A stretch of 42,481 bases of DNA from Oligoflexia bacterium (GCA_903881565.1 CAIRTR010000247.1:1-42481); one strand, 5' to 3'; numbered from the stretch's first letter, positions 26,905 through 36,267 are shown. Notes: generated from the sequence alone by a model not told the origin. Numbers and translations: made by a program.

Positions 26905-29790
26905 ATGATAAAAACATTCAAAAGTTGGCGGGTTGTCTCTTCATTATCCCTCGCAGCACTTTCTGCGTTTTCGGCGCTGCCGCTTTTTGCAGAAACCGCA
27001 ACCCCAATCCAAGACGTCGTCTCTATTTGCAGTCGGACGGAAGCCGTGAGGATCGCGATTCAAAAAGAAGTCGCCACCCAGCGATTCACCTCCGGAGTCG
27101 GCGGAGACGTGCGATGTAACTCAATTCGCGCGGCCGAATTGAAGAAGATATTTGGCCTCCAGATTATTGAAAAAGAAATTTCTCACCTGCAGCCCGGAGA
27201 TTTTGCGGGCCTTACCACCCTCAAAACACTCGATCTTGAGGGCAATAAACTTGTGGGGCTTGATCCCGCCGCGCTTGCGGACCTCACCGCGCTCGAAAAC
27301 CTGGTGCTTGCGCGCAATCCAATGACGGTGATCGGAGGTGAGCTTTCCGTGATTCCAAACTTGGTACGGGTTGATTATTCAGGTTGCAAAATCGACGCGA
27401 TCGCGGCCGATGCTTTTTCGGGGAACGCCAAACTTGAAGCGGTCTTCTTGCCCGACAATCAGTTGAAAAACCTCCCCGCCGGGATTTTTGCCCATAACGA
27501 CGCTCTTCGAATCATCGATTTGGCCGACAACTGGCTTGAGCAAATGCCTCGCGATTTTGTTTCGGACAAGGGCAATCTGCAAAGCATCGATTTATCCCAA
27601 AATATGATTGAGCGGATCGAAAGAACCCAAATTCCAAAGTTTGTAGGCCTCAGAGTTCTCAACCTCGCCGCCAATCCGATTGAAGACATCGACGAAGAAG
27701 GCGCTTATCTCCAGTTGTTTAACCCTGCAGTTGAAGTCATCACTTCTCGCAGCAGACCTGCAAAGCTGGCGAAGAGCGAGATCAAGGAGTCTGATGCCTT
27801 TGAAGCGGACTCTGAAAACCCCATTTCCCAAGGGGTCGAGAGAGTCCGTAGTTTTGTTCGCGAACACTGGCACATGCCTTTGGCCATTCATTATGCGTTT
27901 TCTTCGCCTGCGCAACTCGAAGTGCGAGATCCCGGACTTCGCGCTCGCGAAGCAAGGCTTTTGCTCCGACAACTTGAAGAGGTTCGTGAAGCGTATCGAA
28001 GAGCGGCCTTTGATTTCTTTGAGGTTCAAATTCGTTTTGTTTTCCCGGAGTCTCAAGAAGTGGCGCCGAGCGTGACTTTTGACCCAAAACGCCTAGGCTT
28101 TACAATCACCCTCAAGACGCCGGTGGGCGGCCTTTTTGCGGCGAGCCTTGTGACGGATGATCAGATTTTGGATGTTCTGGCCGAAAACTTTGATCGCGCT
28201 CATACGATTGCCTGGTACAAGAGCGAAGCTCCAAAGGAGCTTGAAGCGGCTCTGAAACGCGATTTTGAGAAGTTGGGCAAAATGGATGACGAACTTCGTC
28301 GGGACATCGTACGCCTGGGAGACCTGATCACGGCGGTCACCACGCGAATGGATATGGCTGATGAAAGAGCCCTTTATTCAAGCTCAGAGATGGTCGATGC
28401 GCGTTTTATTCAGTATCGGGTGATGCTGGCTTTTCAAAGAATTGAAAACACGCTGGCGCGTTGGAAACTTGCCGAGGCGGATTCCGAATTCGCTCAGCGG
28501 GCCGAAGTGCGTTTGTTACTCTCAGAATCCGCCGAAATCTATCGAACCTATTTGGATTGGTTCTTGGAAACCGTCGTGGGTGGGCGCGCGACGCTGAACG
28601 TCCTTAGCAAGTCCTTTTATCATCGCAATCCGATCTTTAAGATCTTGGATTCAGAAGTGCCTGCGGGATTCTTCAATCTCGAAGGGCGCATTTCGACAGG
28701 CATACCTGGTGGCGCGGTTCGAGACCTTTTGAAGAGTCGCCTCAGTTTCCCTTTGATTAATTTGCTGCATGATCTGCGCGGTCTTGACGAAAAAGTGTCG
28801 GATCTGGATATCAAGGATTCGGCATTGGGAATTGAGATGAATCAATCGATGGAGCGAATTGCCCGCGATCGTAAATCGCGCTCGGTTCACAAACTCACCT
28901 ACATGCGTGCACTCAAGGAACTTTGGGACGCGCGCATTAAGGACACCGTGAAGTTTCCCGTTTACCGCGTGATGGTGGGAGTTGCGAGCTGGATTGGCGA
29001 TACGCGCACCTCAAATCCGGCGCCGGCGATCACGAGCGATCAGATTGCCGAGATGAAGGCCACGCTCAAGCCTGGAGACCTGCTCATCGAGCGTACCGAT
29101 TATTTCCTCTCAAACTTGTTCCTGGGAGGTTTTTGGCCCCATGGGATTATCTACCTGGGCCCTAAAGAAGAGTGGTCCAAGATGAAGCTTGCTGATGGGA
29201 CGACCTTGGCTGAAGACCCTTGGATTGCGGATAATATTCTCCCCAATTATCATTCGGAAAAGGACAATAACCTTCCTTATGTGATCGAGTCAATTTCAGA
29301 AGGAGCCGTGTTTAACTCGATGGAAGAAGCGGTTCAAAAGGATTATATCGGCGTCTTCAGACCCAAATTTGCGCCGCAAGATCAAGAAGCAAAAGTGGCA
29401 GCAGCCATCAAGCGCGCGCTTAAATATCATGGCAGGGCTTATGACTTTGATTTTGACTTCTTTACGGATGACAAGTTGGTATGCACAGAGCTTTTGTATC
29501 GCGCTTATCATCCCGATATTAACTTCTTGGTTCAAAAAGAAGCCATTAATAAACCAACTCCCCGGGTGCCTGGCATGATCAACAAAGCAGGGCGCGATAC
29601 GATGCCTGCAGGAGAGATTGCAAGACTCGCCATCTATATGATGGAGCATCCAGAGCCTAATCCTTCAATTGGGTATGGTGGGCAGACGCTCGAGTTCATC
29701 AAGATCTATATGAAACAAGGAGCAGGCAAGCCCGCGCAGATGTTTGAAGGCGCCCGTGGCCTTGAAGAGTTAAAGCGTACGCTGCAATAG
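26905..29790 (+). CDS. Secreted leucine-rich-repeat protein with C-terminal YiiX-type papain-like (C92) hydrolase
   Basis: A 961-residue protein. A signal peptide (1 to about 29, ending PLFA) is followed by about seven leucine-rich repeats (about 100-265; for example LKTLDLEGNKL, LRIIDLADNWL, LQSIDLSQNMI, LRVLNLAANPI). A long, mostly helical middle (about 290-700) follows. The C-terminal domain begins LKPGDLLIER and shows the permuted NlpC/P60-like pattern of the YaeF/YiiX family: His746 in WPHGIIYLGP, an acidic YDFDFDFFTDDK stretch, and nucleophile Cys860 in LVCTELLYRAY. These enzymes are predicted cysteine amidases or acyl-transferring hydrolases in the envelope; the exact bond is not established. 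LRRs suggest a protein or surface ligand is recognised first. It is followed after 14 bases by a second secreted protein, probably in the same operon. Confidence 0.87.
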   Translation: MIKTFKSWRVVSSLSLAALSAFSALPLFAETATPIQDVVSICSRTEAVRIAIQKEVATQRFTSGVGGDVRCNSIRAAELKKIFGLQIIEKEISHLQPGDFAGLTTLKTLDLEGNKLVGLDPAALADLTALENLVLARNPMTVIGGELSVIPNLVRVDYSGCKIDAIAADAFSGNAKLEAVFLPDNQLKNLPAGIFAHNDALRIIDLADNWLEQMPRDFVSDKGNLQSIDLSQNMIERIERTQIPKFVGLRVLNLAANPIEDIDEEGAYLQLFNPAVEVITSRSRPAKLAKSEIKESDAFEADSENPISQGVERVRSFVREHWHMPLAIHYAFSSPAQLEVRDPGLRAREARLLLRQLEEVREAYRRAAFDFFEVQIRFVFPESQEVAPSVTFDPKRLGFTITLKTPVGGLFAASLVTDDQILDVLAENFDRAHTIAWYKSEAPKELEAALKRDFEKLGKMDDELRRDIVRLGDLITAVTTRMDMADERALYSSSEMVDARFIQYRVMLAFQRIENTLARWKLAEADSEFAQRAEVRLLLSESAEIYRTYLDWFLETVVGGRATLNVLSKSFYHRNPIFKILDSEVPAGFFNLEGRISTGIPGGAVRDLLKSRLSFPLINLLHDLRGLDEKVSDLDIKDSALGIEMNQSMERIARDRKSRSVHKLTYMRALKELWDARIKDTVKFPVYRVMVGVASWIGDTRTSNPAPAITSDQIAEMKATLKPGDLLIERTDYFLSNLFLGGFWPHGIIYLGPKEEWSKMKLADGTTLAEDPWIADNILPNYHSEKDNNLPYVIESISEGAVFNSMEEAVQKDYIGVFRPKFAPQDQEAKVAAAIKRALKYHGRAYDFDFDFFTDDKLVCTELLYRAYHPDINFLVQKEAINKPTPRVPGMINKAGRDTMPAGEIARLAIYMMEHPEPNPSIGYGGQTLEFIKIYMKQGAGKPAQMFEGARGLEELKRTLQ

Positions 29791-29804
29791 AAAAGGGTGT
29801 GCTC

Positions 29805-31211
29805 ATGCGAAACTTTATTGCTTTGGGACTCACTTCGGTTTTTCTTGGGCTGAGTCTGACCGTCGCTTATGCGGCCCAGGACCTGAAGACTGCCGTGAGC
29901 AGTTTCACTCACGAATTTGAAGTTTCGATTCTTGGCGGGAAACTCTATTATCGGGCCAAAGAGGGCTCCCCGAAATGGGAACTCTTGGGAGATAAGGGGC
30001 TTCCTAGTGCGCCTTCAAATTTTCTAGGCTTAGGCGGTTTTGAAGCGCCGGCAGCGGTCACGGAACTTTCGGCCGATGGCGACAATCTGATTGCGATCGG
30101 CAGTGACTCAATTGTCTATTATATGAAGTGGGGCACCCGCAAGTGGATCCACACCTGGGGCATGCCGTTTTCGAAACATTTGCAGCTTCCTGAAAATGTC
30201 CGTTCGTGGTCGATTTCACATCGCGGGCCCTTTGCCGGGGGCTATGATGACATCGATGGAAACTTTCACCCCGTTTCTGCAGGCGTGACAACAATGTATG
30301 TCTTGGAAGAAGGCGGACTCAGCATCCGCTACGCCGATCCGTGGTTGCCCGCGGATTTTTCACATGAAATCTGTGGGCCGCTCCGAAACCGTTTTCGGTC
30401 CCGCGCGATGACCTCAAGCGCATCAACCGTCTTTGTCATCAGTGATGGCGGCGAAATGTACACCCGTTTAGCCGACTTCGATACATTGGGGCACGACCCG
30501 TTCTTGGCTTACAGCTATGAACGTCGCGTGCGAGATATCCCAAACGAAAGGGATGTGCGCACGCTTCCTCCCGAAGAGTGGAAGCATCAGCCCTCGATAT
30601 CGCTCCTTCAGGGCCGCCCAACCTCCGCAATCACGATATTTCAAACAGGCAAAGGCAACGCGTCTCGAGAACTGCGAGTTGAGGGCATCAATGCGCAAGG
30701 CGAGCGCGGATATTTTGCAAAATCCATCAACGGCGAAACCTGGAGCTTCACCCAAACCGATGCGGAGCTCGGGCGCTCGCTCCTTTTTGCAAGTGACGGG
30801 GGCTCGGATCTGGGTCCTGATCATGATCAACATTTCTCAGGCAGCCTCAAACTTGGCCGCCTTTTCGGAGCTAAAAAATATCAGATTGCGCTCAAGGATT
30901 TTAATCCTCTGTGCTCGGGCGCGACTCTGGTGATAAAGATCGGATCGGAAACGCTCGAGTTCCCCCTTCATACGACGACGGCTTCTCAGCTCGCTCGAAA
31001 AATAAAGGGTGCCGTGACGTTGTCAGATGAAGTGAAGGCCAAGGCTGCAGGAAACAAAGAGCTGCAAGCGTTTGTTTCAAAATTCTTTGGCGAAAAATCC
31101 TTCGTCAAAATCAAGCTCAAGATCGCAGGTGATGGATCCGTTTCCGTTCGCAGCCGTTCTCTTTTTTCACTCTTTCCTAAGATCCAGATGCAGTTTTCAA
31201 AGATCAATTAG
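29805..31211 (+). CDS. Secreted protein of unknown function downstream of the LRR-hydrolase
   Basis: I start at ATG 29805 because AAAGGG lies seven bases upstream; an in-frame GTG at 29799 is less likely. The 468-residue product has a signal peptide (about 1-23, ending AYA). The body has repeated short beta-strand blocks (for example ELLGDKG, DSIVYYMKWGTRKW, MYVLEEGGLSIRYADPWLP, VFVISDGGEMYTRLADFD), suggestive of a beta-propeller or similar beta fold, followed by an alpha/beta segment (about 345-468). I do not recognise the family. The 14-base gap after the LRR-hydrolase stop implies co-transcription and possibly a working pair in the periplasm or at the surface. Confidence 0.85.
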   Translation: MRNFIALGLTSVFLGLSLTVAYAAQDLKTAVSSFTHEFEVSILGGKLYYRAKEGSPKWELLGDKGLPSAPSNFLGLGGFEAPAAVTELSADGDNLIAIGSDSIVYYMKWGTRKWIHTWGMPFSKHLQLPENVRSWSISHRGPFAGGYDDIDGNFHPVSAGVTTMYVLEEGGLSIRYADPWLPADFSHEICGPLRNRFRSRAMTSSASTVFVISDGGEMYTRLADFDTLGHDPFLAYSYERRVRDIPNERDVRTLPPEEWKHQPSISLLQGRPTSAITIFQTGKGNASRELRVEGINAQGERGYFAKSINGETWSFTQTDAELGRSLLFASDGGSDLGPDHDQHFSGSLKLGRLFGAKKYQIALKDFNPLCSGATLVIKIGSETLEFPLHTTTASQLARKIKGAVTLSDEVKAKAAGNKELQAFVSKFFGEKSFVKIKLKIAGDGSVSVRSRSLFSLFPKIQMQFSKIN

Positions 31212-31250
31212 AAATCTGCTTTATGGCGCGTTGCGCTAGCACAAAACACT

Positions 31251-31279
31251 TTGACAGCTCCTCCCATCTCATTTAAGAC
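31251..31279 (+). promoter_or_regulatory. Putative promoter of the pyrophosphatase gene
   Basis: A consensus -35 TTGACA (31251-31256) is followed after 17 bases by a weak -10 TAAGAC (31274-31279), leaving a leader of about 60 bases before ATG 31344. AGGGG(C)AGG in the leader provides ribosome binding. Confidence 0.4.
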
Positions 31280-31343
31280 CGATGGACATATCCCATTATA
31301 GCAGTTTGTTTTAACAATTAAGAAAAGGGGCAGGTAATCGCAC

Positions 31344-33758
31344 ATGAAGAATATCCTTGGGAAATTTCTAACGGTTTTCGCAGCATTTGCTGCAACTCCA
31401 CTTGCATTTGCAAGTGAAGCTGAGATCAAGATTCCAGAACTTACGACCCATTATACTTTATTCGGCACGAGCGTCGCTGGGACGACTTTGCTGGGTATTG
31501 GGATGGGCGTTTGCGTACTCGGAATGCTTTTTGGTTTCATCGAATATTTGAGAGTCAAGGCGTTGCCGGCTCACGAATCCATGCTGGATGTTTCGGCATT
31601 GATTTATGAAACCTGCAAAACCTATCTTTTTCAGCAAGGAAAATTGCTGATCTTGCTCGAAACCTTTATCGGCGCTTGTATTTTTTACTACTTCCTCGTG
31701 CTTCAGCACATGGAACTGCCTCGCGTGCTGCTCATTTTGCTCTGGTCGATCCTGGGTATCTTGGGCTCCTTCGGCGTCGCCTGGTTTGGGATTCGTATCA
31801 ACACTTTGGCTAACAGCCGTACCGCTTTTGCTTCGTTAAAAGGCAAGCCCTATGCTGTGATGGATCTTCCGCTTCGTTCGGGGATGTCCATCGGCGTGCT
31901 TCTGATTTGCGTTGAGCTCATCATGATGATTTTCATTCTGCTCTTCGTCCCTCGTGAAAGTGCGGGCGCATGTTTCATCGGATTTGCAGTAGGGGAGTCC
32001 TTGGGCGCCTCTGCTCTTCGTATCTGTGGCGGTATCTTCACCAAGATCGCCGACATTGGATCCGATCTCATGAAGATCGCTTTCAATATTAAAGAAGATG
32101 ACCCACGTAACCCAGGCGTGATCGCTGACTGTACCGGTGATAACGCTGGCGACTCGGTCGGCCCAACGGCTGACGGTTTTGAAACTTACGGCGTGACGGG
32201 CGTGGCCCTCATCAGCTTCATCTGCCTGGCTGTAGGCATGAGCTTGGGCGCTGATGGCAAGCCGGTCTTGAATCCTGGCGGCATTGAGCTTCAATCCAGC
32301 CTCATTATCTGGATTTTCGTCATGCGCGTGTTGATGATTGTGACCTCGATCCTCTCTTATTGGCTCAATGGCTTCATTTTCAGATCGATGTACGGCAAAG
32401 CCGATCATTTTGATTTCGAATTGCCTTTGACGTCTCTCGTTTGGATCACCTCGATTGTTTCGATTCTCGTCACTTACGGCGTGAGTTATGTGCTCATTGG
32501 CGATTTGAGCCCTGTGCTTTGGTGGAAGCTTGCGACCATCATCAGCTGCGGAACGCTGGCCTCTGCCGTGATCCCAGAATTGACGAAGGTATTCACTTCA
32601 TCCAAGTCTCAGCATGTTTCTGAAATCGTTTCGGCTTCACGTGAAGGCGGAGCGTCTCTCACGATTCTTTCTGGATTGGTTGCGGGTAACTTCGCGGCAT
32701 TCTGGACCGGGATCGCAATGGTCGCTTTGATGTTCGTCGCTTATTGGACTGCTCAGACGGGTTTGAATGAGTTCATGGTTTACCCTTCTGTTTTCGCCTT
32801 CGGCTTGGTTGCTTTCGGCTTCTTGGGCATGGGCCCCGTGACGATCGCAGTCGACAGCTACGGTCCTGTGACGGATAATGCTCAGTCGGTATTTGAATTA
32901 TCCCAAATCGAAGGGATCCCAAATATCAGCGCTGAAGTTGAGAAGAAGTTTGGTTTCAAGCCGAACTTCGAAAAGGGCAAACACTTGCTCGAAGAAAACG
33001 ACTCTGCAGGGAACACGTTCAAAGCAACAGCTAAACCAGTGCTGATTGGTACTGCCGTGATCGGCGCAACGACGATGATCTTCTCGATCATCTTGCTGCT
33101 CAATCTGAAGCTTGATCTCTTAGATGCTCGTGTGTTGCTCGGTCTGATCACCGGCGGCGCGGTCATTTACTGGTTCTCTGGTGCTTCGATGCAAGCCGTG
33201 ACAACGGGTGCTTATCGGGCGGTGGAGTATATCAAGAAGAACATCCGCCTGGATTCTTCTGCCAAGGCGTCTGTGGAGTCTTCCAAAGAAGTGGTCAAGA
33301 TCTGCACGCAATACGCGCAGGCCGGGATGCTTAATATCTTTGGCGTGATCTTCTCCTTCACTTTGGCTTTCGCCTGCTTTGATGCAACGTTCTTCGCCAG
33401 CTACCTCATCTCCATCGCAGCGTTTGGTTTGTTCCAGGCGATGTTTATGGCGAATGCCGGCGGCGCTTGGGATAATGCTAAAAAAGTCGTTGAAGTGGAC
33501 CTTAAAGAGAAGGGGACACCTCTTCATGCTGCAACCGTGATCGGCGATACCGTTGGCGATCCCTACAAGGACACGTCTTCGGTGGCTTTGAACCCGATCA
33601 TCAAGTTTACGACTCTCTTCGGTCTTCTCGCTGTCGAAATCGCTGTCAATGCACAAGAAGCGGCTTTTTACATCGGTTCCGTTTTGTTTGTTGTTGGATT
33701 ATTCTTCGTGTGGCGCTCGTTCTACGGAATGCGCATCAGCAAAGCGAAACTTAAGTAA
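31344..33758 (+). CDS. hppA: Membrane-bound ion-pumping pyrophosphatase (HppA family)
   Basis: An 804-residue protein of about 16 membrane segments that couples hydrolysis of pyrophosphate to export of H+ or Na+. Family motifs are plain: IADIGSDLMK, EDDPRNPGVIAD and GDNAGDSVGPTADGFETY in the catalytic core, GNTFKATAK later, and GDTVGDPYKDTSSVALNP near the C-terminus. The canonical sequence at the first site is DVGADLVGKVE, so this belongs to a diverged branch. Lys560 in GNTFKATAK occupies the position where Lys usually marks potassium independence. The N-terminus (ending TPLAFAS) resembles a cleavable signal, which fits an extra first segment. Ion specificity cannot be fixed by eye. A strong terminator follows the gene. 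Confidence 0.95.
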   Translation: MKNILGKFLTVFAAFAATPLAFASEAEIKIPELTTHYTLFGTSVAGTTLLGIGMGVCVLGMLFGFIEYLRVKALPAHESMLDVSALIYETCKTYLFQQGKLLILLETFIGACIFYYFLVLQHMELPRVLLILLWSILGILGSFGVAWFGIRINTLANSRTAFASLKGKPYAVMDLPLRSGMSIGVLLICVELIMMIFILLFVPRESAGACFIGFAVGESLGASALRICGGIFTKIADIGSDLMKIAFNIKEDDPRNPGVIADCTGDNAGDSVGPTADGFETYGVTGVALISFICLAVGMSLGADGKPVLNPGGIELQSSLIIWIFVMRVLMIVTSILSYWLNGFIFRSMYGKADHFDFELPLTSLVWITSIVSILVTYGVSYVLIGDLSPVLWWKLATIISCGTLASAVIPELTKVFTSSKSQHVSEIVSASREGGASLTILSGLVAGNFAAFWTGIAMVALMFVAYWTAQTGLNEFMVYPSVFAFGLVAFGFLGMGPVTIAVDSYGPVTDNAQSVFELSQIEGIPNISAEVEKKFGFKPNFEKGKHLLEENDSAGNTFKATAKPVLIGTAVIGATTMIFSIILLLNLKLDLLDARVLLGLITGGAVIYWFSGASMQAVTTGAYRAVEYIKKNIRLDSSAKASVESSKEVVKICTQYAQAGMLNIFGVIFSFTLAFACFDATFFASYLISIAAFGLFQAMFMANAGGAWDNAKKVVEVDLKEKGTPLHAATVIGDTVGDPYKDTSSVALNPIIKFTTLFGLLAVEIAVNAQEAAFYIGSVLFVVGLFFVWRSFYGMRISKAKLK

Positions 33759-33784
33759 TTAATTCTAGCTCTATAGAAATGAGG

Positions 33785-33820
33785 AGGGCCGTGTGTTCGA
33801 AAGAGCATGCGGCCTTTTTC
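33785..33820 (+). terminator. Rho-independent terminator after the pyrophosphatase gene
   Basis: GGCCG (33787-33791) pairs with CGGCC (33810-33814), with further partial pairing inside the loop, and is followed directly by TTTTT (33815-33819). Confidence 0.65.
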
Positions 33821-33846
33821 GTATGCGGCTGTGCGCGCCTTGCGTC

Positions 33847-33876
33847 TTGACTTGTTTGATATTGGGGTCATTATAC
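33847..33876 (+). promoter_or_regulatory. Sigma-70-type promoter of htpX
   Basis: TTGACT (33847-33852), 18 bases, then TTATAC (33871-33876). It lies between the terminator and the gene, about 40 bases before the start codon. Confidence 0.6.
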
Positions 33877-33916
33877 GAGGTAACTCTCGTTCAACTCTCT
33901 GGAAAGGGGTCCAATT

Positions 33917-34831
33917 ATGATGGCTTGGGGAAAACGAATATTCTTGTTCCTGGCGGTTAACGTTCTCGTTGTCTTGACGATTTCTCTTTTGCTGAATGTT
34001 CTGGGTATTGGACATTACTTGACGGCTTCGGGAATGGATTACAACGCCCTGATGGCCTTCTGCTTGGTCTGGGGTATGGCGGGAGCCTTTATCTCGCTTG
34101 CCCTCTCACGTTTCATGGCCAAGATGATGATGGGGGTCAAAGTCATTGATCCCAATACCGGCGACCCGCGATTGGCGGAGCTGGTCCAAACCGTTCATTC
34201 GCTGGCACGCAGCGCGCATCTGCCGGTCATGCCTGAAGTCGGGATTTATGACTCTCCAGAGATTAATGCCTTCGCCACCGGACCCAGCAAATCTCGGGCG
34301 CTTGTTGCCGTATCCAGTGGCTTGCTCCAGCGCTTGCGGGGCAACGAGGTCGAAGGCGTTTTGGGGCACGAAATCGCGCACGTCGCCAACGGCGATATGG
34401 TGACGATGACGCTCGTTCAAGGGGTGGTCAACGCGTTTGTGATGTTTCTCTCGCGTGCGCTTGCGTTTGTCATCGTGCAGGCGCTCAGGAGCCGCGATGA
34501 GGAACGGGAGGGTGGATTTTCACACGGCATTTATTTTGTCGTGTCTTTCTTGCTCGAAATCGTCTTCATGATCCTGGGCTCCATGGTCGTCGCTTGGTTC
34601 TCCAGACTCAGAGAGTATCGTGCGGATGCCGGGGGGGCGCGTCTTGCGGGTCGTGAAAATATGATCGACGCTCTGGAAGCCCTTCAGCGCACTTTTGATG
34701 AAGGGGTAAAAGAAACGCAGCCCGCGTTTCAGAATCTCAAAATTTCCTCCCGCGGCGCGGGGATTTTCAGGCTCTTCTCATCGCATCCCGCACTAGAGGA
34801 TCGCATTCAAAAGCTTCGTCAGATAGCTTGA
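33917..34831 (+). CDS. htpX: Membrane zinc metalloprotease HtpX (M48)
   Basis: A 304-residue protein, close to the usual HtpX length. Two membrane segments (about 8-30 and 42-64) precede the catalytic domain with the zinc motif HEIAHVANGD (His151, Glu152, His155). Two further hydrophobic segments (about 160-185 and 200-228) follow, then the third ligand Glu233 in REYRADAGGARL. HtpX degrades misfolded membrane proteins in the inner membrane and is commonly part of the envelope stress response. AAGGGG lies seven bases before ATG 33917; a second Met follows at once. It has its own promoter and ends 2 bases before the convergent HD-GYP gene. Confidence 0.96.
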   Translation: MMAWGKRIFLFLAVNVLVVLTISLLLNVLGIGHYLTASGMDYNALMAFCLVWGMAGAFISLALSRFMAKMMMGVKVIDPNTGDPRLAELVQTVHSLARSAHLPVMPEVGIYDSPEINAFATGPSKSRALVAVSSGLLQRLRGNEVEGVLGHEIAHVANGDMVTMTLVQGVVNAFVMFLSRALAFVIVQALRSRDEEREGGFSHGIYFVVSFLLEIVFMILGSMVVAWFSRLREYRADAGGARLAGRENMIDALEALQRTFDEGVKETQPAFQNLKISSRGAGIFRLFSSHPALEDRIQKLRQIA

Positions 34832-34833
34832 AC

Positions 34834-36240
34834 TTACTTGGGGAACAGTTCCAGGATCTTCGAAAGAAGCTTGGGGTTAAAAATCATTTTCGTTTCGCCT
34901 GACTCCATATCAGCCCGCATCTTCTTAATCGCTTCGGCCGGGGAGAGCATTTTTTGCCCCTCCACCGGAGTTGTAAATTTATCAAAATGTTCCGCCAGAG
35001 ATAAGATTTGTGCCTCTATCGGAATACGATCTCCCGCATATCCTTTGGGATAACCTGATCCATCATACGCTTCATGATGATGGAGAATCGCTTTTTGAAC
35101 CTTGTCATTGACGAGAATTTTTCGATGTTTGAGGATGTTAATCCCAAGCTCCGGGTGTTTTCGATAAGTGGTCTCTTCTTCAGGGCTGCGCTCGATGGCA
35201 GATTTGGTTTGAATCTCTGCAGAAATATCTGCCATGCCAATGTCCATGAGAATACCGGCCATCGCAAGGTCTTCGGGCTTTCCTAGACTTAAACCCATCG
35301 AGAAAAGTCCCGCAAAGGCTGAAATATTCGAAGCATGAGTATAAGCGTTTCGCTTCTCTCCTAAAAGGCCCTGAAAACGCGCATACCAATTAGTTTCGTC
35401 CGACGTCATGATGTAGGTCTTGACGATCTCCTGACAGTCCTTGGTGAGGCCCTGGCCTTGCTCGAATGAGAGTTCTTTGGTGGTGTCGACGTAAATGCCG
35501 CTGAGGAGTTCGCGGACAGCGGACTGGAGGCGATCTTGTTTTTCGGTGACACTGATCGTGGTGGATGAATTTAGTTCTTTGAGACGTTTGGCTGTGTATT
35601 GATAAAATTTGGTCATCTCGTCGGCGGAGACATAGACGGAGCTGACTTGATGGGTTTTCATCTTCGCTATGCGCGCCGGATCCAGTTCGTCACCCGCGGT
35701 GGACATTTTGATGTATTTTTTGTTGGCAGGCAGATAGATCGAGGTGTCAAAATCAAGCGTCTGCCCAGGTTGAATATCGACGAGCTTGACCGGCTTGAAA
35801 ACTTTAAGCGCGCCATTGCTGAGTTTGGCAAAAATATCTTCAAGTCGTTCAATGAGCAAGGTGAGCTCCAGCGGGAGCAAAAACGCGTCGGTAAATCCGT
35901 TTTTTATAAAATCTTTTCGATCATAGCCTTCTCGACTTTCGCAGATCAAAAAAATCGGAAATTCGCCGTAATTCATGCCCAAAGTTTGCGCGACTTCAGC
36001 AAAAGAAATTTTCTTGTCATTCACGCTACACAAAACAATGTGCGGCAGCGGATTGGCCGGTTCCATGATGAGCTCAAGATCCAAGGGGAGCGTTTGCACA
36101 GAAACCCGATCAAAAAAAGTTTGAAGGGAACTGCTGGCGTTTTGAGTCAGGCCGATAGCCAAAAGTTTTACATCCAGATTTTTACCTGAGTTTGGTTCAG
36201 CTTTTTTTGGGGCAGTTTTGGTCTCGATGTTTTCAGTCAA
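34834..36240 (-). CDS. Degenerate HD-GYP domain protein with REC-like N-terminus
   Basis: A 468-residue protein. Residues about 23-140 look like a response-regulator receiver fold without a convincing phosphorylatable Asp. A middle domain (about 145-225, with SIYLPANKKYIKMSTAGDELD) resembles modules found before HD-GYP domains in Bdellovibrio-type proteins. The HD-GYP domain (about 295-468) retains HASNISAF, KHPELGINIL, HHHEAYDGSGYPKGY (GYP at 396-398) and an AEHFDK stretch, but the signature HD reads MDIGM: Met332 replaces the metal-binding His, and Met336 the usual Lys. Cyclic-di-GMP phosphodiesterase activity is therefore doubtful; a binding or scaffold role is possible. The start is TTG 36240 with GGAG five bases upstream. 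Confidence 0.88.
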   Translation of the reverse strand: MTENIETKTAPKKAEPNSGKNLDVKLLAIGLTQNASSSLQTFFDRVSVQTLPLDLELIMEPANPLPHIVLCSVNDKKISFAEVAQTLGMNYGEFPIFLICESREGYDRKDFIKNGFTDAFLLPLELTLLIERLEDIFAKLSNGALKVFKPVKLVDIQPGQTLDFDTSIYLPANKKYIKMSTAGDELDPARIAKMKTHQVSSVYVSADEMTKFYQYTAKRLKELNSSTTISVTEKQDRLQSAVRELLSGIYVDTTKELSFEQGQGLTKDCQEIVKTYIMTSDETNWYARFQGLLGEKRNAYTHASNISAFAGLFSMGLSLGKPEDLAMAGILMDIGMADISAEIQTKSAIERSPEEETTYRKHPELGINILKHRKILVNDKVQKAILHHHEAYDGSGYPKGYAGDRIPIEAQILSLAEHFDKFTTPVEGQKMLSPAEAIKKMRADMESGETKMIFNPKLLSKILELFPK

Positions 36241-36255
36241 GTTGTCTCCAGTTCC

Positions 36256-36267
36256 TTAAACGTTTAA
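36256..36267. promoter_or_regulatory. 12-base palindrome before the HD-GYP gene
   Basis: TTAAACGTTTAA is a perfect palindrome 15 bases upstream of the TTG start, close to the ribosome site. TATACG further upstream (reading the minus strand) could be a -10. A repressor or regulator site is possible. Confidence 0.3.
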
